A stretch of DNA of 64,000 nt from Platerodrilus igneus (GCA_036346225.1 JARFIW010001178.1:3228917-3292916); one strand, 5' to 3'. Shown: positions 11,890 to 23,900, numbered from the stretch's first letter. Program-made: numbers and translations. Notes: generated by a model from the letters alone, not told the origin.

Positions 11890-12420
11890 TTACCAACTAT
11901 TGTGATATCTTGGTTCAAACATTGGTTTTAGTTGCTCATTTATGGATAAATCAATAAATTGCTGCTGTATCGGTGATTCATTTGAGTTTGTAGATCTACT
12001 TGTAAAAAGGTCATGCGCCAAATCTGAAGATAGTAAAGTAAAGATTGCCTTCAAATCTTTCATTGATAATAAGCAAACAAATCGTCATCTAGTTTTTGCA
12101 ATTTTTTAAGATTTGGAAACCGAAAGCATTTTCATCTTCTAAATTTTGTTTTTGTAGAAAAAGTTTAGCAACAAATTCAGAGACGTTTAAGTTTTGATTA
12201 AATTTAATCGATCGCTTTGTAAATTGGTTTCGTTAAATTTGACGAATGATTTCATAGCTGCTATGATTTTATTATGACTTTTAAGACTTAATCTAGAGTC
12301 GTACAACTGTTCATGTAGAATGATTTTTCTATACACCGGGCCATTTTGTCAATTCTCTTTTGTACTGGACTATCACCCATTAGAATTTTTCTTATTTAGT
12401 CAAAAGTCAGTTTATGCAGC
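11890..12420 (-). other. Possible decayed coding segment, unassigned
   Basis: On the minus strand several overlapping frames give non-repetitive, amphipathic peptides (for example LSLKSHNKIIAAMKSFVKF near 12270 and NSNESPIQQQFIDLSINEQ near 11970), broken by frameshifts. This is what a decayed transposon protein looks like, but I cannot match a family. No terminal repeats were seen. The call could be wrong. Confidence 0.25.
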
Positions 12421-12429
12421 ACGAGGCCT

Positions 12430-13739
12430 ATTACCTTACATTCAGCTGTTGTAATAGGTTACTTGTCAATGGAATGCGGCTTTCCAGATTTCCAACTGGT
12501 AAAAAAATGTTATCAAAGCCCACAGTCCATTTTCATCTCATTCAGACGTTTCTGCAAATAGTTGCCCAAAAAATTGTATCAAATATTTTTCTTTCTTTGT
12601 TTTAAGTATTCAACATTATATTGACTACAATCTTACTTTGATTCACTCATACTGTTATCTGAAAAAATTTAGGACACCAGTTTAAGATATAAAAAAATAC
12701 AGCATTTTTTTTCATCTAAAGAAACCATAATTTATTAATATTTTGTTTTATTTTGAAAATGGGATGCTACAAATTAATGCTTGCTTCATTTAGTGATATA
12801 AGCACAGAATCTAAAATAGCTTTTTACACACCCAATGGCAACGTATTTACAAAAATTTATGTAAGTGTTACATATTGTATAAGTATGCATTTTTTAAATG
12901 AATTAATTTAATTATTTTCTATAAAAATAATTCAATTGTCAAATAAATTAACCTAATACAAACTTGTCACTTGTATACCTGTACCGTCCAATCATCTCGC
13001 TCAATTCCTTTCCCTTGCTTTCAATCGATACACGTATGCTTCCAATACTCCTAGAAATTATTGATCTTGTTTCCCCCTCTAAAATAAGTTTGTTCGTCGT
13101 TTCCCTCCTATACTATATCCATAATTAAATCTCTGTTTCTCACTCGTGTTTATACGTTTCTGCTTCGTCCTTGTTCCTCCATTACAGTTGTTTCTAGCTT
13201 TCCTCCAATACTAGCTTTATAATTAAAAATCGATATCTTAACAAACATACTGCTTCTTCGCCCTACTTATGTGTTTTCTGTACTGTCCTTGTATATTGAA
13301 TACGCTAACTCCCAACTGTCTTTTCTTTCTTGCAACATATTAAAGCTTGTTTATCGTATGTGTTATCTTGAAATATCTCCTCCTTTTGCTATGCTTTGAA
13401 ACGTTTTCTGGTTTTACCCTTGAAAATAATAATCCTATTTTTAACGAATATGCAAAGCTTTTATGTTTTTGTATGCTATACTAAATAAAAATTTAAATGG
13501 TATTTTTACTTCATTGTTTTTAATCCTTATCGCCCTGTCTTACAATAAATATTATGTTAGGTCATTCCTAAATAAATATAACTAAAATTAAATTAATCCT
13601 ACACTATTATACGTTGACTAAGCTCTAAATTAATTATTTAAAATACCTTAATTATATAAATTGCCTAACTTGATTTTCTAATAAGTTGTTACTCTAACCT
13701 CAAGCTTGATTTGTGTATTTACGATTAGCTACTAATTAC

Positions 13740-13787
<48 letters not shown>

Positions 13788-14430
13788 ATATGATAACGCC
13801 GAACTCTGTGTTAATGACATTTTCTATAACTCCACCTCTCTGTGTTCTCTAATCAAATTTAAATCTCACTAATTTTATTATTATGCCACGGCTAGCTTTT
13901 ATTATTCTACAAAGAGTGCACAATGTTACGATGATCAATTTTTCTTCTCCACCCCTTTATGATTACCTATTTGTTTGAATTATAAGACGAAGTCAATTAA
14001 TTTCATATAATGAAAAGAAATATTATTTACAAGTTTTGAAAATATTAAAATACACTCCTCAATCAATCAATATCATATGTATCATTTACCCCAAAATTTA
14101 TAAGCTTTGAAATCAATCTAAAGTCACCAAAAACTACTTCTTTTTACCAAAGAAACCTCGAACGTTCTAGATCTCTTTATTATGTTACGTACTTTTAACG
14201 TATGCAACGTTTGTTGCTGACTTTGTTACACTTTTTATATCAATTGAATAAATTCAGGATTGAAATTTAAATATAAAAAAATTTCTTAAAACTAATTAGA
14301 TCTGACTTGCTACAGGTTGTTCTTCGGATTGTGGATCAACAGCCCTTTGTTGTCCTCCTTCATCTATCACTGCTCTGTTTAGTTGAACCCCTCGTTTTCC
14401 ATAAATTACTTCGTGCTTCTTTATCAATTC
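12430..14430. other. Unassigned AT-rich stretch with a pyrimidine-rich block
   Basis: No protein or RNA gene recognised. The + strand of about 12980-13400 is rich in C and T runs. A (TA)n microsatellite lies at about 13744-13786. Confidence 0.5.
13744..13786. repeat. (TA)n microsatellite
   Basis: About 21 TA units in otherwise unassigned sequence. Confidence 0.93.
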
Positions 14431-14552
14431 TCCCAACTCAAAATTGTACCAGAATTGTACCAAAATCGTCGACGCTGATTTGAAATATTATATTAATTCA
14501 TTTAAAATATCCCCACATTCGAATTATTATATCATAGATTCGAAATATTTTC

Positions 14553-14680
14553 ATCACATTCGAAATTATTATCAACCAATTAGGATTATAAAAATGTACC
14601 ATACATTTGGAATTATTATCAACCAATTAGGATTATAAAAAAAAAATGTACCATACATTCGGAATTATTATATCTATCTA
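14553..14680 (+). repeat. Short tandem duplication (~60-66 bp unit)
   Basis: The phrase 'attattatcaaccaattaggattataaaa' followed by 'tgtaccatacatt(t/c)ggaattatt' appears twice in a row with small changes, and weaker relatives precede it from about 14490. It is non-coding as far as I can see. Confidence 0.75.
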
Positions 14681-14822
14681 CATTCGGAGCCGTATTATTA
14701 TATTATTAGTTTAAATAAATTACCCCAAATTCTACTCGCGTTAAACGGCAAAAAAAGTCTTCATATTTGTAGCACTATTATCACTTGATATATTTTATTA
14801 AATATTACACGTGACTTTTTGA

Positions 14823-15000
14823 TTCACAGGGATGCAGCTTCGTCCTGCTTGAGTTTTAAACTGAACTCTCTTATCATTGCTTGCTCTAACCCCTTGCATG
14901 TGGGCTGGGTTTTCAACAAGTCTGGTAGATATCTTAACCAATAGGGTCTTTGTATTTCGTGCATATTGAAGTGGTTTCTGATGTAATATACTTGGCTTTC
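14823..15000 (-). other. C-terminal coding fragment, unassigned
   Basis: A minus-strand frame of about 60 codons ends at a natural-looking stop: it contains VYYIRNHFNMHEIQRPYWL, PDLLKTQPTCKGLEQAMI and KLKQDEAASL. Its composition is protein-like, unlike the AT-rich noise around it. It is closed upstream by a stop and I cannot assign it to a family. It may be the end of a transposon protein. Confidence 0.3.
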
Positions 15001-15249
15001 CGTGTAATGTGTTTATTTGATACCTTATTATTCGCTATCTTGACCATACGTTGTTTTGTTTAGATATCGTCGTTTTCATATTATACAAAAATACATGATG
15101 TAACTTCAATTTTACTTTCGTTTATTTATTTTTGAAACTGCTTTTACTTATCAAAAATGTTTATTATGTCTGCGTAATTGCGTAAAGCTTTGTTGGGTTT
15201 TATCTCTTATCTTCGTATTATAATATAATATATAATATATAAAATATAA

Positions 15250-16037
15250 TATATTATGGTTAAACGTTCTATCCAGATGTTAGGCTTCCTCTTCCGTAAT
15301 ACCTCACTTTTTACTGACCTTGACTGCCTTAAAACTTTATATTATGCTCTAATTCGTAGTATTCTGGAATATGGTTCTCTCATCTGGTCCCCCTACTACA
15401 AAAATAACTCTCTTAGAATCGAAAATGTTAAACGTAAATTTCTAAAATTTCTATATTTCAAAAAGCATAATCCTTACCCACCTCGTGGATATCCTTATGC
15501 TGATCTTCTCAGTGAATTTGATTTTCAATCTTTAGATAAACGCAGAACAATGTTTGATATTATCCACTTATACAAACTTTTAAATTCTCTTCTAGATGAC
15601 CCAATATGCCTTTCTTTTGTCAGTTTGCACGTGCCTCCTAGACCTAGTCGAAACACCTCTCTTTTTCACCTTAATTTTGCTAGGATTAACACTTACAAGA
15701 GTTCTCCAATCTTTAGAATGACTAGTTTCTTTAATTCCCTTTCTTTATTAGATTCCGCTCCTGATCTTGATCTCTCCATTCCTTCCTTGGGCGTTTTTCG
15801 ACATATCTTGTCAGCAGCCTTAGAATAATTTTTATTATATGCGTCTTTACTGTCTGTTTTGTTTTATACCTTTATATTATGAACACATAAAATATGATTT
15901 ATTTAATGTTACCTATACATAATTATGAATATTCACTTTGATACTACCTATTATTACAAATGTAATTAGTATGTAAGGATTGTTATAATTGGGTCTCTGA
16001 CCTGTTAGAATCTAATCTAAATAAATAAATAAATAAT
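15250..16037 (+). mobile_element. 5'-truncated LINE 3' end with (AAAT)n tail
   Basis: This holds only the last third of a LINE ORF2, its 3' UTR and an (AAAT)n-type tail (16018-16037), the normal result of incomplete target-primed reverse transcription. The 5' junction is in a TA-rich run (15220-15250), and the same kind of sequence follows the tail, so a target-site duplication is possible but cannot be delimited. Confidence 0.85.
15256..15828 (+). pseudogene. LINE ORF2 C-terminal domain (5'-truncated)
   Basis: The 190-aa open frame starts inside the protein at KRSIQMLGFLFRNT and continues with CLKTLYYALIRSILEYGSLI, the conserved block after the RT thumb in Jockey/CR1-type elements. It then runs to the end (GVFRHILSAALE, stop at 15826-15828) without a break. 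There is no start of its own; the first Met is accidental. The intact frame suggests a fairly recent insertion. No RT catalytic motif is present, so it encodes nothing active. Confidence 0.85.
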
Positions 16038-16142
16038 ATAACTAATTAGAACATTTCTCAACGCGTGTTTAATTACATTTACACTGAATAAGCGTACTTT
16101 TACTGAAAGATATTCTCACTTTGCATTACTTAATATTAATAA

Positions 16143-16335
16143 AGGTCTATATACAGATTGTTAAATACTTGTTATTTATATAATGTATGAATTACCTATT
16201 TTCCTGCTGAATCCGAGTACTGTTGTTGTAAGACACGCTTATTTGCATTGTTTGAAGCTAACTATGATCTATATACAGGGTGCTAAATGCTTACTATTTA
16301 CATAATATCCAAATTACTTAATTTTCTGCTAAATA
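16143..16335 (+). repeat. Diverged tandem duplication (~123-bp period)
   Basis: The string around 'tctatatacagattgttaaatacttgttatttatataat' at 16143 recurs as 'tctatatacagggtgctaaatgcttactatttacataat' at 16266. The copies are diverged. The 'tatacagggtg' phrase is like the one at the repeat junctions of the transposon at 21803-25272. Confidence 0.6.
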
Positions 16336-16425
16336 GATGCAGTTTTCTGCTTCCTATCGCAATTTATGGTTACTGCACGACCCTTGCTACTCAATACACC
16401 CCTAAACAACCCCCTATCACAGCAA

Positions 16426-16427
<2 letters not shown>

Positions 16428-16465
<38 letters not shown>
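16428..16465. repeat. (TA)n microsatellite at the edge of the Penelope-like element
   Basis: About 18 TA units directly left of the pseudo-LTR repeat that begins at about 16466. Confidence 0.9.
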
Positions 16466-16469
<4 letters not shown>

Positions 16470-16708
16470 TCATCCTTTCTTGACCATTTTGTTTATATTT
16501 TAATTAAATTTCTTGGAATTTGGTCATTGAACTATCTTAGTTATGTGGTGTTTGTTATAGTAATGAAATTAAACTGCTCAATCTATCATTTTAATTGACG
16601 CGTTTCGGTTTTCCATTTTCAAATATGTTTCTAAAAATATTATTACACAAATTACTACTATTAATAAAAATCTAGATTTATATATACCTTAAGTTAAAAT
16701 TATAAAAA
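16466..16708 (-). repeat. Pseudo-LTR, element 3' side
   Basis: Direct-repeat partner of 19450-19640. In minus sense it carries CCGAAACGCGTC (+ strand 16597-16608 as GACGCGTTTCGG), resembling the GAAA-stem III-UC part of the hammerhead motifs described for Penelope-like elements. The other half of such a core is not clearly preserved. Confidence 0.8.
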
Positions 16709-16895
16709 TGTTTTTAAAAACTATATTATTTTACATCTTCACTAATATATAACTATAACTTATCTGACTACATTTGTCATTCAACTTAACCTTTAAATAT
16801 TTTAATTATCACTGAGTAGAAATTAAACTAGATACGATAAATTATAATATGTAGTAGGTGGTACATGAGAATATTTCTACTAGGTTTTTGTTGAT

Positions 16896-19314
16896 TTATT
16901 TGTGGTGAATTAAGTTGTGGTATATATTGTAAAATTCATCTTGGTCATTTTTTGAATTTATGGCATTTGGGTTTTTTGGATTTGTATTGTTTCTAAAAGG
17001 TTTCTTTCTTATCATTAACTGCGGTACTAAGGATACAGACATTTTCGAAGTCAAACTGGTGAACTTTTTCAATGGCGTGTGCTGCAAGTGCAGTGCTCTT
17101 TTTATTAGAAGTTTTTATTGTATATTTATGTTCATATATGCGTTTATGTAATAAGTATTGTTTTGAATTTCTAATGTATAATTTCAGGCAATCAGAGCAA
17201 TTAATCAAATTGTGTGTGTTCTGTTTTTGGTCTGCTTTAGGTTTAAGTTGGGTATCAAATTTTTTTGTTGAATTGTTTGGTTTATGTGCGACATGTAAAT
17301 CATATGCCATTAGACATTTTTTTATTTGTTCTGAAAGCCCGGGTGTATACTCCATTGCAATCCGATTTTCATTTGCTTGTAGTTTTTTAGTGCCTTCATT
17401 GTTATAAATTTTATCTACTTTTACTTTAATGGTTTGTTTTACGAATGATGTAGGATAAGTTATTTTTAAGTATTTTTTTAACTATCTTTATATTTTTAGG
17501 TCTGAAATCATTATGTGAGAGTATTATGGCACGTTCAACAAGGTTGTTTACGACATTTTTTTTTATATTGTATTGGTACATTCTATTGGAAATTTAAGTA
17601 TCTGCCAGTCCACGTGGTTTTCCTATACCAGTCTGTTGTTATTTTGCCTGCTGTATTGTATTTGACGAGTGTGTCTAGGAATGGTATAGATTTGTTTATT
17701 TCTCTTTCATATGTGGATTGTAGGCGTGGATGAAATCCATTAAATGCATTCATTGTTTCATCAATTTTATTTTTAGGTAGACATATGATACAGTCGTCAA
17801 CGAATCTTTTGTAGAAGATAGGCTTAAATTTTAATTGGTTGATAGCATCGTTTTCAAGTTCTTCTAGTACCATATTTGCGATGGTAGATGATATTGGAAT
17901 CGCTGTACCAAATATTTGCACATAGATATTGTTCTCAAATTTGAAGTATGAAGCGTCTAGACACGTTGTAATCCCTTTTATGAATTCTTCCATCAGCAAA
18001 GTTGTGAACGGTGTTATTATGGTCCATTTATTTTTTATTATATTTATTACAAGGTCTGTCGGAACGTTGGTAAATAATGATTTTACGTCAATTGAAATTA
18101 TGATGTGGTCACTTGGTACTGTTTGTTTAGTTATAAATTTTTGGAATTCCCAACTATCTTTTATTAATAATTTGTTTCCTACGATATTTTTGAGTGTTGC
18201 TGTTAAAAATTTTGCTAGCTTGTAAGTGGGCATGTTTCTTGTGCTCACAATGGGTCATAGTGGGATGTCTACTTTGTGTAACTTGGGTAATCCATATATG
18301 TACGGTGCATGTCCATTGTGGCATATTAATTGATATTTAATAAATTGTGTAATATAATTCTTTTTGAACCAATGATTTGCTAGTGTGTTTATAGTGTTTT
18401 GTAATTGTAGCATTGGGTCTATTTTTTTATTTAGATATGTGGTGTTATCATTAAGCATTTTATTCATTTTGAGTGTATATTCATCCTTATTCATTAAAAC
18501 TGTTGCCTTGCTTTTATCTGCTTGTAGGACATATATGTCTTTGTTATTCATTAAGAACTCTTTAGTTTTCTTTAGATTGTGACTTTCGAGATTGGTGTTT
18601 CTGTTTTTAATACGATTGTTCTCATTTGTGCGGTGGTTTGTTAACATATTACAAATTTTGTTACGAATTTCGAACTTTTCTTCTGTGGTTTTTGTTTTTA
18701 TTCCTATTTCTACATTTGCTATAAGGTCTTCATAATTAGTTTTTTGTAGTTTGGTTGAAAATTTATTACCTAAACTTAATACATTGTTTACTTCATGTGG
18801 GATAATTTTATTTGTCATATTTGTTATCCATTTATTATTCACATTGTTTATTTGCTTATTGTTGTGGTTGTGGTTCTGTTTATTTATTAGAAACTCAATT
18901 TTATTAATGTGCTTTTGTTTTATCGTATTAAAAGTGTTATAATAAATTCCATTTTGTTCATCAAAGAACTTATTGTGAATTTCAAAATGTGTTTTGCGAT
19001 ATTTTAGCTTTAGTTTCCATTAGTTTGTAATTGATTTTACTTATTCTTGCACAACATTGTGCTATACATAAATTTATGCAATGCATATAAAATACGTTTA
19101 GGTACCTAAGGTAATGATGTTTAAATTTTCTGTCAAAGATTGGTTTTTTCGGTTTAATGTTTAAAAAGGTAGGTATTATTCTTAAATTTTTGAATCTCAG
19201 TAGAAATATTCTTTTGTTTTTATCTTTAGCTAGTTTTAATAATCCATATTGATATTCCTTTAGTAGAACTTGTTTTCTATTTCCAGCTATTCCTAATCTA
19301 TTATGTGTATTCAT
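16896..19314 (-). pseudogene. Penelope-like reverse transcriptase with GIY-YIG endonuclease
   Basis: Read on the minus strand from MNTHNRLGIAG at 19314. The N-terminus (19314-18982) is basic. Next comes QADKSKATVLMNKDEY and the Penelope signature APYIYGLPKLHK (about 18300), then RT palm motifs IISIDVKSLFTNVP, GTAIPISSTIANM and RFVDDCIICL (FVDD catalytic pair, about 17790), then KSIPFLDTLV. The C-terminal GIY-YIG-like nuclease follows: NLINCSDCLKLYIRNSKQ and RIYEHKYTIK, then NSKNDQDEFYNIYHNLIH (end about 16896). Lesions: an in-frame TGA at 18255-18257, a stop after GRYLNFQ near 17583, and frameshifts, one near 17000. It would nick target DNA and prime reverse transcription there. The family assignment is secure. 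Confidence 0.9.
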
Positions 19315-19449
19315 TTTCTTATAATTACCTAAGTCTACGTAAATTCAACTCAAAAACTATTCTAAGTTAAAACTAAAACCGATTCTCTTTATAAATTCCT
19401 CTGTAATTATATTATTTCAGAAGTACTTGATTTAATCCATACATATGTA

Positions 19450-19640
19450 CATTATATTCATCCTTTCTTGGAATTTGGTCATTTGCACTAGTTATGTGGT
19501 GTTTGTTATAGTAATGAAATTAAACTGCTCAATCTATCATTTTAATTTAATACATATGTTTCTAAAAATATTATTACACAAATTACTACTATTAATAGAA
19601 ATCTAGATTTAAATATACCGTAAGTTAACATTATAAAAAG
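19450..19640 (-). repeat. Pseudo-LTR, element 5' side
   Basis: This aligns with 16466-16708 but lacks about 25 bp in its first part and about 28 bp covering the GACGCGTTTCGG segment. Element 5' side by the orientation of the ORF. Confidence 0.8.
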
Positions 19641-19651
19641 CACACTTTTAT

Positions 19652-20072
19652 TTACTTTTCCACATAATTGCCACCAATATTAAGACACTTATCATATCGA
19701 ACAACAAGGTTTTGTATTCCGTCGTCATAGAAGTTTGCCGCCTAGATAACACTTCTTGGAACTTGAGGAAACGCCCATGATAATGAAGAAATCGTGAAGT
19801 GTCTGTTCTCTGGCGCTTTTTTGTCAACTTTCTGCACCAAATCCTCGGTGATCACTGAAGGTCGTGCACTTTGTTCCTCGTCATGAACATTCTTTCGGGC
19901 ATCGTTGAAAGTTCTTACCCATTTGCGTTACCATCCCATCACTCATAATGTTTTGTCCTTAGACTACACAAATCTGACAGTGAATTTCAACTGCTTTCAC
20001 GTCTTTAGCACTATGAAAACGAATAACAGCGCGTATTTCACAGTCGGCGGGAATCTCAATCGGTGGAGGCAT
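19652..20072 (-). pseudogene. mariner-family transposase with the catalytic core deleted
   Basis: From the minus-strand start at 20072 the frame reads MPPPIEIPADCEIRAVIRF and VKAVEIHCQICVV, the HTH_48 N-terminus of a mariner family widespread in arthropods, then (after a frameshift) VRTFNDARKNVHDEEQSARP and TISSL. At about 19750 it jumps directly to NFYDDGIQNLVVRYDKCLN and GGNYVEK-stop, the mariner C-terminus. The catalytic middle with all three Asp residues is missing: 421 bp instead of about 1040. Its position only 580 bp upstream of an Ars2 exon is in intron or flank. Confidence 0.85.
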
Positions 20073-20079
20073 TTAAAAT

Positions 20080-20653
20080 ATCCAAAAGCAAATGTATAAA
20101 CGATCAATTATTGCCGTAATGGAATCTGTGGCTAGCCAAAAGATGTAGGTACACAGTGCACATGTGCGGAACACAGTGTAGTGCTGCAGCGATGGAATTT
20201 CAAAATGGTATTTACTTAAAAAAACACGCCGCATATTTAACCGATGACAAATTATGAATTAAACATTTAATTGCACTAGAATAGAGGTGTATTTTTAAAA
20301 TGTCACAATATTGATGTAACGATTAATTAGCATACGTAAATTGATGCTTTCCGTGCACCTAAGACTAATTTTAGTTTACCACAGACCTCCCTGGGGGTTC
20401 GTAGGAACTGTTAGGTTCAGATGAAGACCGAATTTACATTAAAGTCTTCAACTTAAAATTGATAATTAATATATTTGAGTGTTGAAAATAATAATTCACC
20501 CACTTTTAAAATTTTCCATTGCATAGAATATATTTGTTTACTTGTATTCTAAATAGTTATTCGTGAATTATTAGTAATATTACTATTATTTACCATTTAA
20601 TATCACGTTTTATTTTTTATATATTCTGCTACCTATAATAGAAAATTTTGTAG
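20080..20653. other. Intron sequence before the first recognised Ars2 exon
   Basis: No element recognised. It ends in the 3' splice site TTTTGTAG at 20646-20653. Confidence 0.6.
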
Positions 20654-20950
20654 GCTTTTGGGTTTGGTTCCAATAATCCAGTACTTCACAATATTACAGA
20701 TTACTTAATTGAAGAAGCCAGTGCAGAAGAAGAAGAATTACTAGGGTTGGAATGTAGTTCTGATATTCAAGATTCAAGTGTAATTGTTGATCGAGATGAA
20801 TCTTTAATTTCTGTACTAGACAGAATTATTTTTTATTTGCGTATTGTACACTCGGTTGATTATTACAATCATTGTGAATATCCTAATGAAGATGAAATGC
20901 CAAACCGTTGTGGCATATTACATGCTAGAGGTCCGGCACCAATGACTAAA
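20654..20950 (+). CDS. Ars2: Ars2 exon: conserved central domain
   Basis: 99 codons in phase 0 after acceptor TTTTGTAG. It opens [20 protein letters not shown], includes the acidic EEEELLG turn, a less conserved spacer, and the near-invariant [19 protein letters not shown] block. The donor is AAA^GTAAAA at 20951. The frame would run on 27 nt into the intron to a stop, so splicing is required. Confidence 0.95.
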
Positions 20951-23900
20951 GTAAAATTTAATTGTGTATTATTATAGCATTGTACTAATGCACTTTTTAG
21001 GCTGACATAACCCAATTTGTTGGCCTGCCAGTTGAAACAAAAATGGCAAACTTTTTGCCAGAAAATTCAGGTATTGATGAAAACAAAACTGAGAATAAAC
21101 TGCTTACTATTGCCCTTAAAGATGTTGAAACCGAAATTGAAAAATTTGTTCAAGCTAATACTAGAGAGTTAGCCAAAGATAAATGGTTGTGTCCCTTGTC
21201 TGGAAAAAAATTTAAAGGTGAGTAATATGAAACAGTGAATTGTGTAGTATACAATTTGTTTTAGGGCCTGATTTTGTACGCAAGCATATTTTTAACAAAC
21301 ATGCAGAAAAAATCGAAGAAGTTAAAAAAGAAGTTGAGTTTTTTAACAACTATTTGAAAGATTCAAAACGTCCTATGTTAGAAACACCCCAGCCTAAGAA
21401 AGAAGAGACTACAACTTATACTAATACAGGGTTTGTAAAGTTTTATGCGTGAGTAGAATTCTTCATATGTGCGCCAATATTTATTGTAGGGCCATGCAAG
21501 TGAATTAATATATGTACTTGGGTAGAAAGAAGTTTGGTTTTTGTGTGTGTATTAATAATTAAATTATAAATTAATTTTTTTCATCTCCTCGGAATATTTA
21601 TTAGTGCACTCATGAATGCATGCTCGTGTGCATACACATATACAAATGTAGTTTCACAAGGCAACTACTTTTATATATGTATTTAACAGTTTGTTTTTGC
21701 CTTTAACTTGACTGTTTCATCTGTATTTAGCATAGATTGAAAGCTTGAAACCGTCAATGTGATTTAAAAAATGTCAAATGTAATTGAATATAGGTTGATA
21801 TACAGGGCTTTTCACGACGACCGTGCATTAGATATTTCTCAGAAAGTACAAGAGATAGAAGTATAAAATTTTATATGTAGTGATTGTTCGACATGCCGAG
21901 TTGATCTAAAATATTTTCGTTTTGATAGCACTTCTGGTTGTACCGGAAGTTGATATTATCTTTGTTATTTTAAATGGAACACTCTGTATATTCTTGCATT
22001 TTTAGATTCTGCACAAAATTTTAAGTTAAATTCCTTTAATAAGTAATCTCTTAATATTTTACCGTTTCGAGATATTTAGCTTTTATGTTTTTTGTAAAAA
22101 CTGATATACTTTCTTGACAATAATGTACATTTAAACTTACAGTTTAGAAACCAATTATTAGCAGATATACTATTCAAATGTTTGATACACATTTAAATGT
22201 ATTTGTTTCCATTCAACACCATACGAGGTGGCGGCATTTTACTTAAAGTTTCTTACATAAAAATCTGAAAAGTCAATTTTTCTAAATGGAACACCCTGTA
22301 TATTTTTGCATTTTAGATTCTACACAAAATTTTAAGTTAAATTTCTTTAATAAGTAATATCTCAATATTTTACCGTTTTCGAGATATTTAGCTTTTTATG
22401 TTGTTTTTTTTGTAAAAAACTGATATACTTTCTTGACAATAATGTACATTTAAATTTACAGTTTAGAAATCAATTATTAGCAGATATACTATTCAAATGT
22501 ATGATAAACATTCAAATGTATTTGTTTTCATTCAACACAATACGAGGTGTCCGACATTTTTACTTAAAGATTCTTGCATAAAAAATCTGAAAAGTCAATT
22601 TTTCTAAATGGAACACCCTGTATATTTTTGCATTTTTAGATTCTACACAAAATTTTAAGTTAAATTCCTTTAATAAGTAATCTCTCAATATTTTACCGTT
22701 TTCGAGATATTTAGCTTTTTATGTTTTTTTTGTAAAAAACTGATATACCTTTTTGACACTAATGTACAATTAAATTTCCAGTTTAGAAACCAATTATTAG
22801 CAGATATACTATTCAAATGTTTGATAAACATTTAAATGTATTTGTTTCCATTCAACACCATACGAGGTGTCCGACATTTTTACTTAAAGTTTCTTGCATA
22901 AAAAAATCTGAAAAGTCAATTTTTCTAAATGAAACACCCCGTATATTTTGATATATATTTTCAAATTGTTCAATCATTTTTAAGGTAACTTTATGTAACA
23001 AGTTTTATTCTGAAGTTCAACTGTCTTTAAGTTATTTGATTTTAATGACATTAAGTGGTTCTACTACGATAATAAAAATAAATCTCAGCATTATGTTCGT
23101 AGGAGACTTTAATGAAACTTGAAAAAGAATAAAAGAATAATTAATCTTTATACTATAACATATGCCCGAAAATGTCACCATTTCTTTCCAAACATGCATT
23201 TATTCTTTTAATAAGGTTATCGTGTGTTACTTTTCTTATTGCTTGTGGTGTTAATGAATTTATAGCAGCTCTAACTCTATCTTTCATATTGGCTTTGGTT
23301 GTGATAGGATCTGAATAGACGATGTTCTTTAAGTGACCCCAAACGAAAAAATCTAGTGGATTACCATCTGGAGTTCTCGGGGGCCATCGAAATGGACCAT
23401 TATTTGCAATCCATCGGTCTTCAAAATTCCTGTGAAAAATCGCCAACCAGTCGGTAATTGTGACATGGAGCACCATCCATTTGATACCATAAGTAATCTC
23501 TTTGTGGATGGTTTTGTATTATTGGCTGCACTCCATTTCTTAACATATGAACATACCCTTCTCCAGTTAAATTTTCATCGTAAAATTCGAGATAAAGGGT
23601 TAAATCGCAATTAATTGCACAAAATACATTAAATTGCCATTTGTCTTGAAAATTTCTTTCACGAACTACGTGTGAATTTTATGCAGCCCAATAATTGCTG
23701 TTGTGCCTATTAAAGACTCCATTTTTGGTAAACTTTGCTTCGTCTGTCCAAATAATGTTTTTTAAAAAGTTTTTGTTTTCTTGACTTTTAGTTAGCAACC
23801 ACTCAAAAAACTGAACTCTCCAAGGCAAATCAGTGTCTTTTAAATGTTGGATGCAGTAAAATTTATATGGGCGCCATTTGTATTTATTAAGTATACGATA

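Larger units (their letters stand above)
16466..19640 (-). mobile_element. Penelope-like element with pseudo-LTRs, nearly intact
   Basis: A minus-strand RT plus GIY-YIG gene (19314-16896) is flanked by direct repeats: 16466-16708 and 19450-19640 both contain 'tatattcatcctttcttg', 'gttatgtggtgtttgttatag' and 'aaatattattacacaaattactactatta' in the same orientation. Such terminal direct repeats (pseudo-LTRs) are typical of Penelope-like elements. The right-hand copy has internal deletions. Few lesions separate the ORF from an intact one. Confidence 0.88.

Noticed and set aside
16287..16598. 103-codon plus ORF across the (TA)n tract
   Set aside because: Contains the microsatellite and pseudo-LTR sequence; no family.
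17072..18942. Plus-strand hydrophobic ORFs (17072-17407, 17929-18225, 18385-18582)
   Set aside because: Shadows of the minus-strand Penelope-like gene.
22000..22960. CRISPR-like array
   Set aside because: ~320-bp units without short unique spacers, eukaryotic context; they are part of a transposon TIR.
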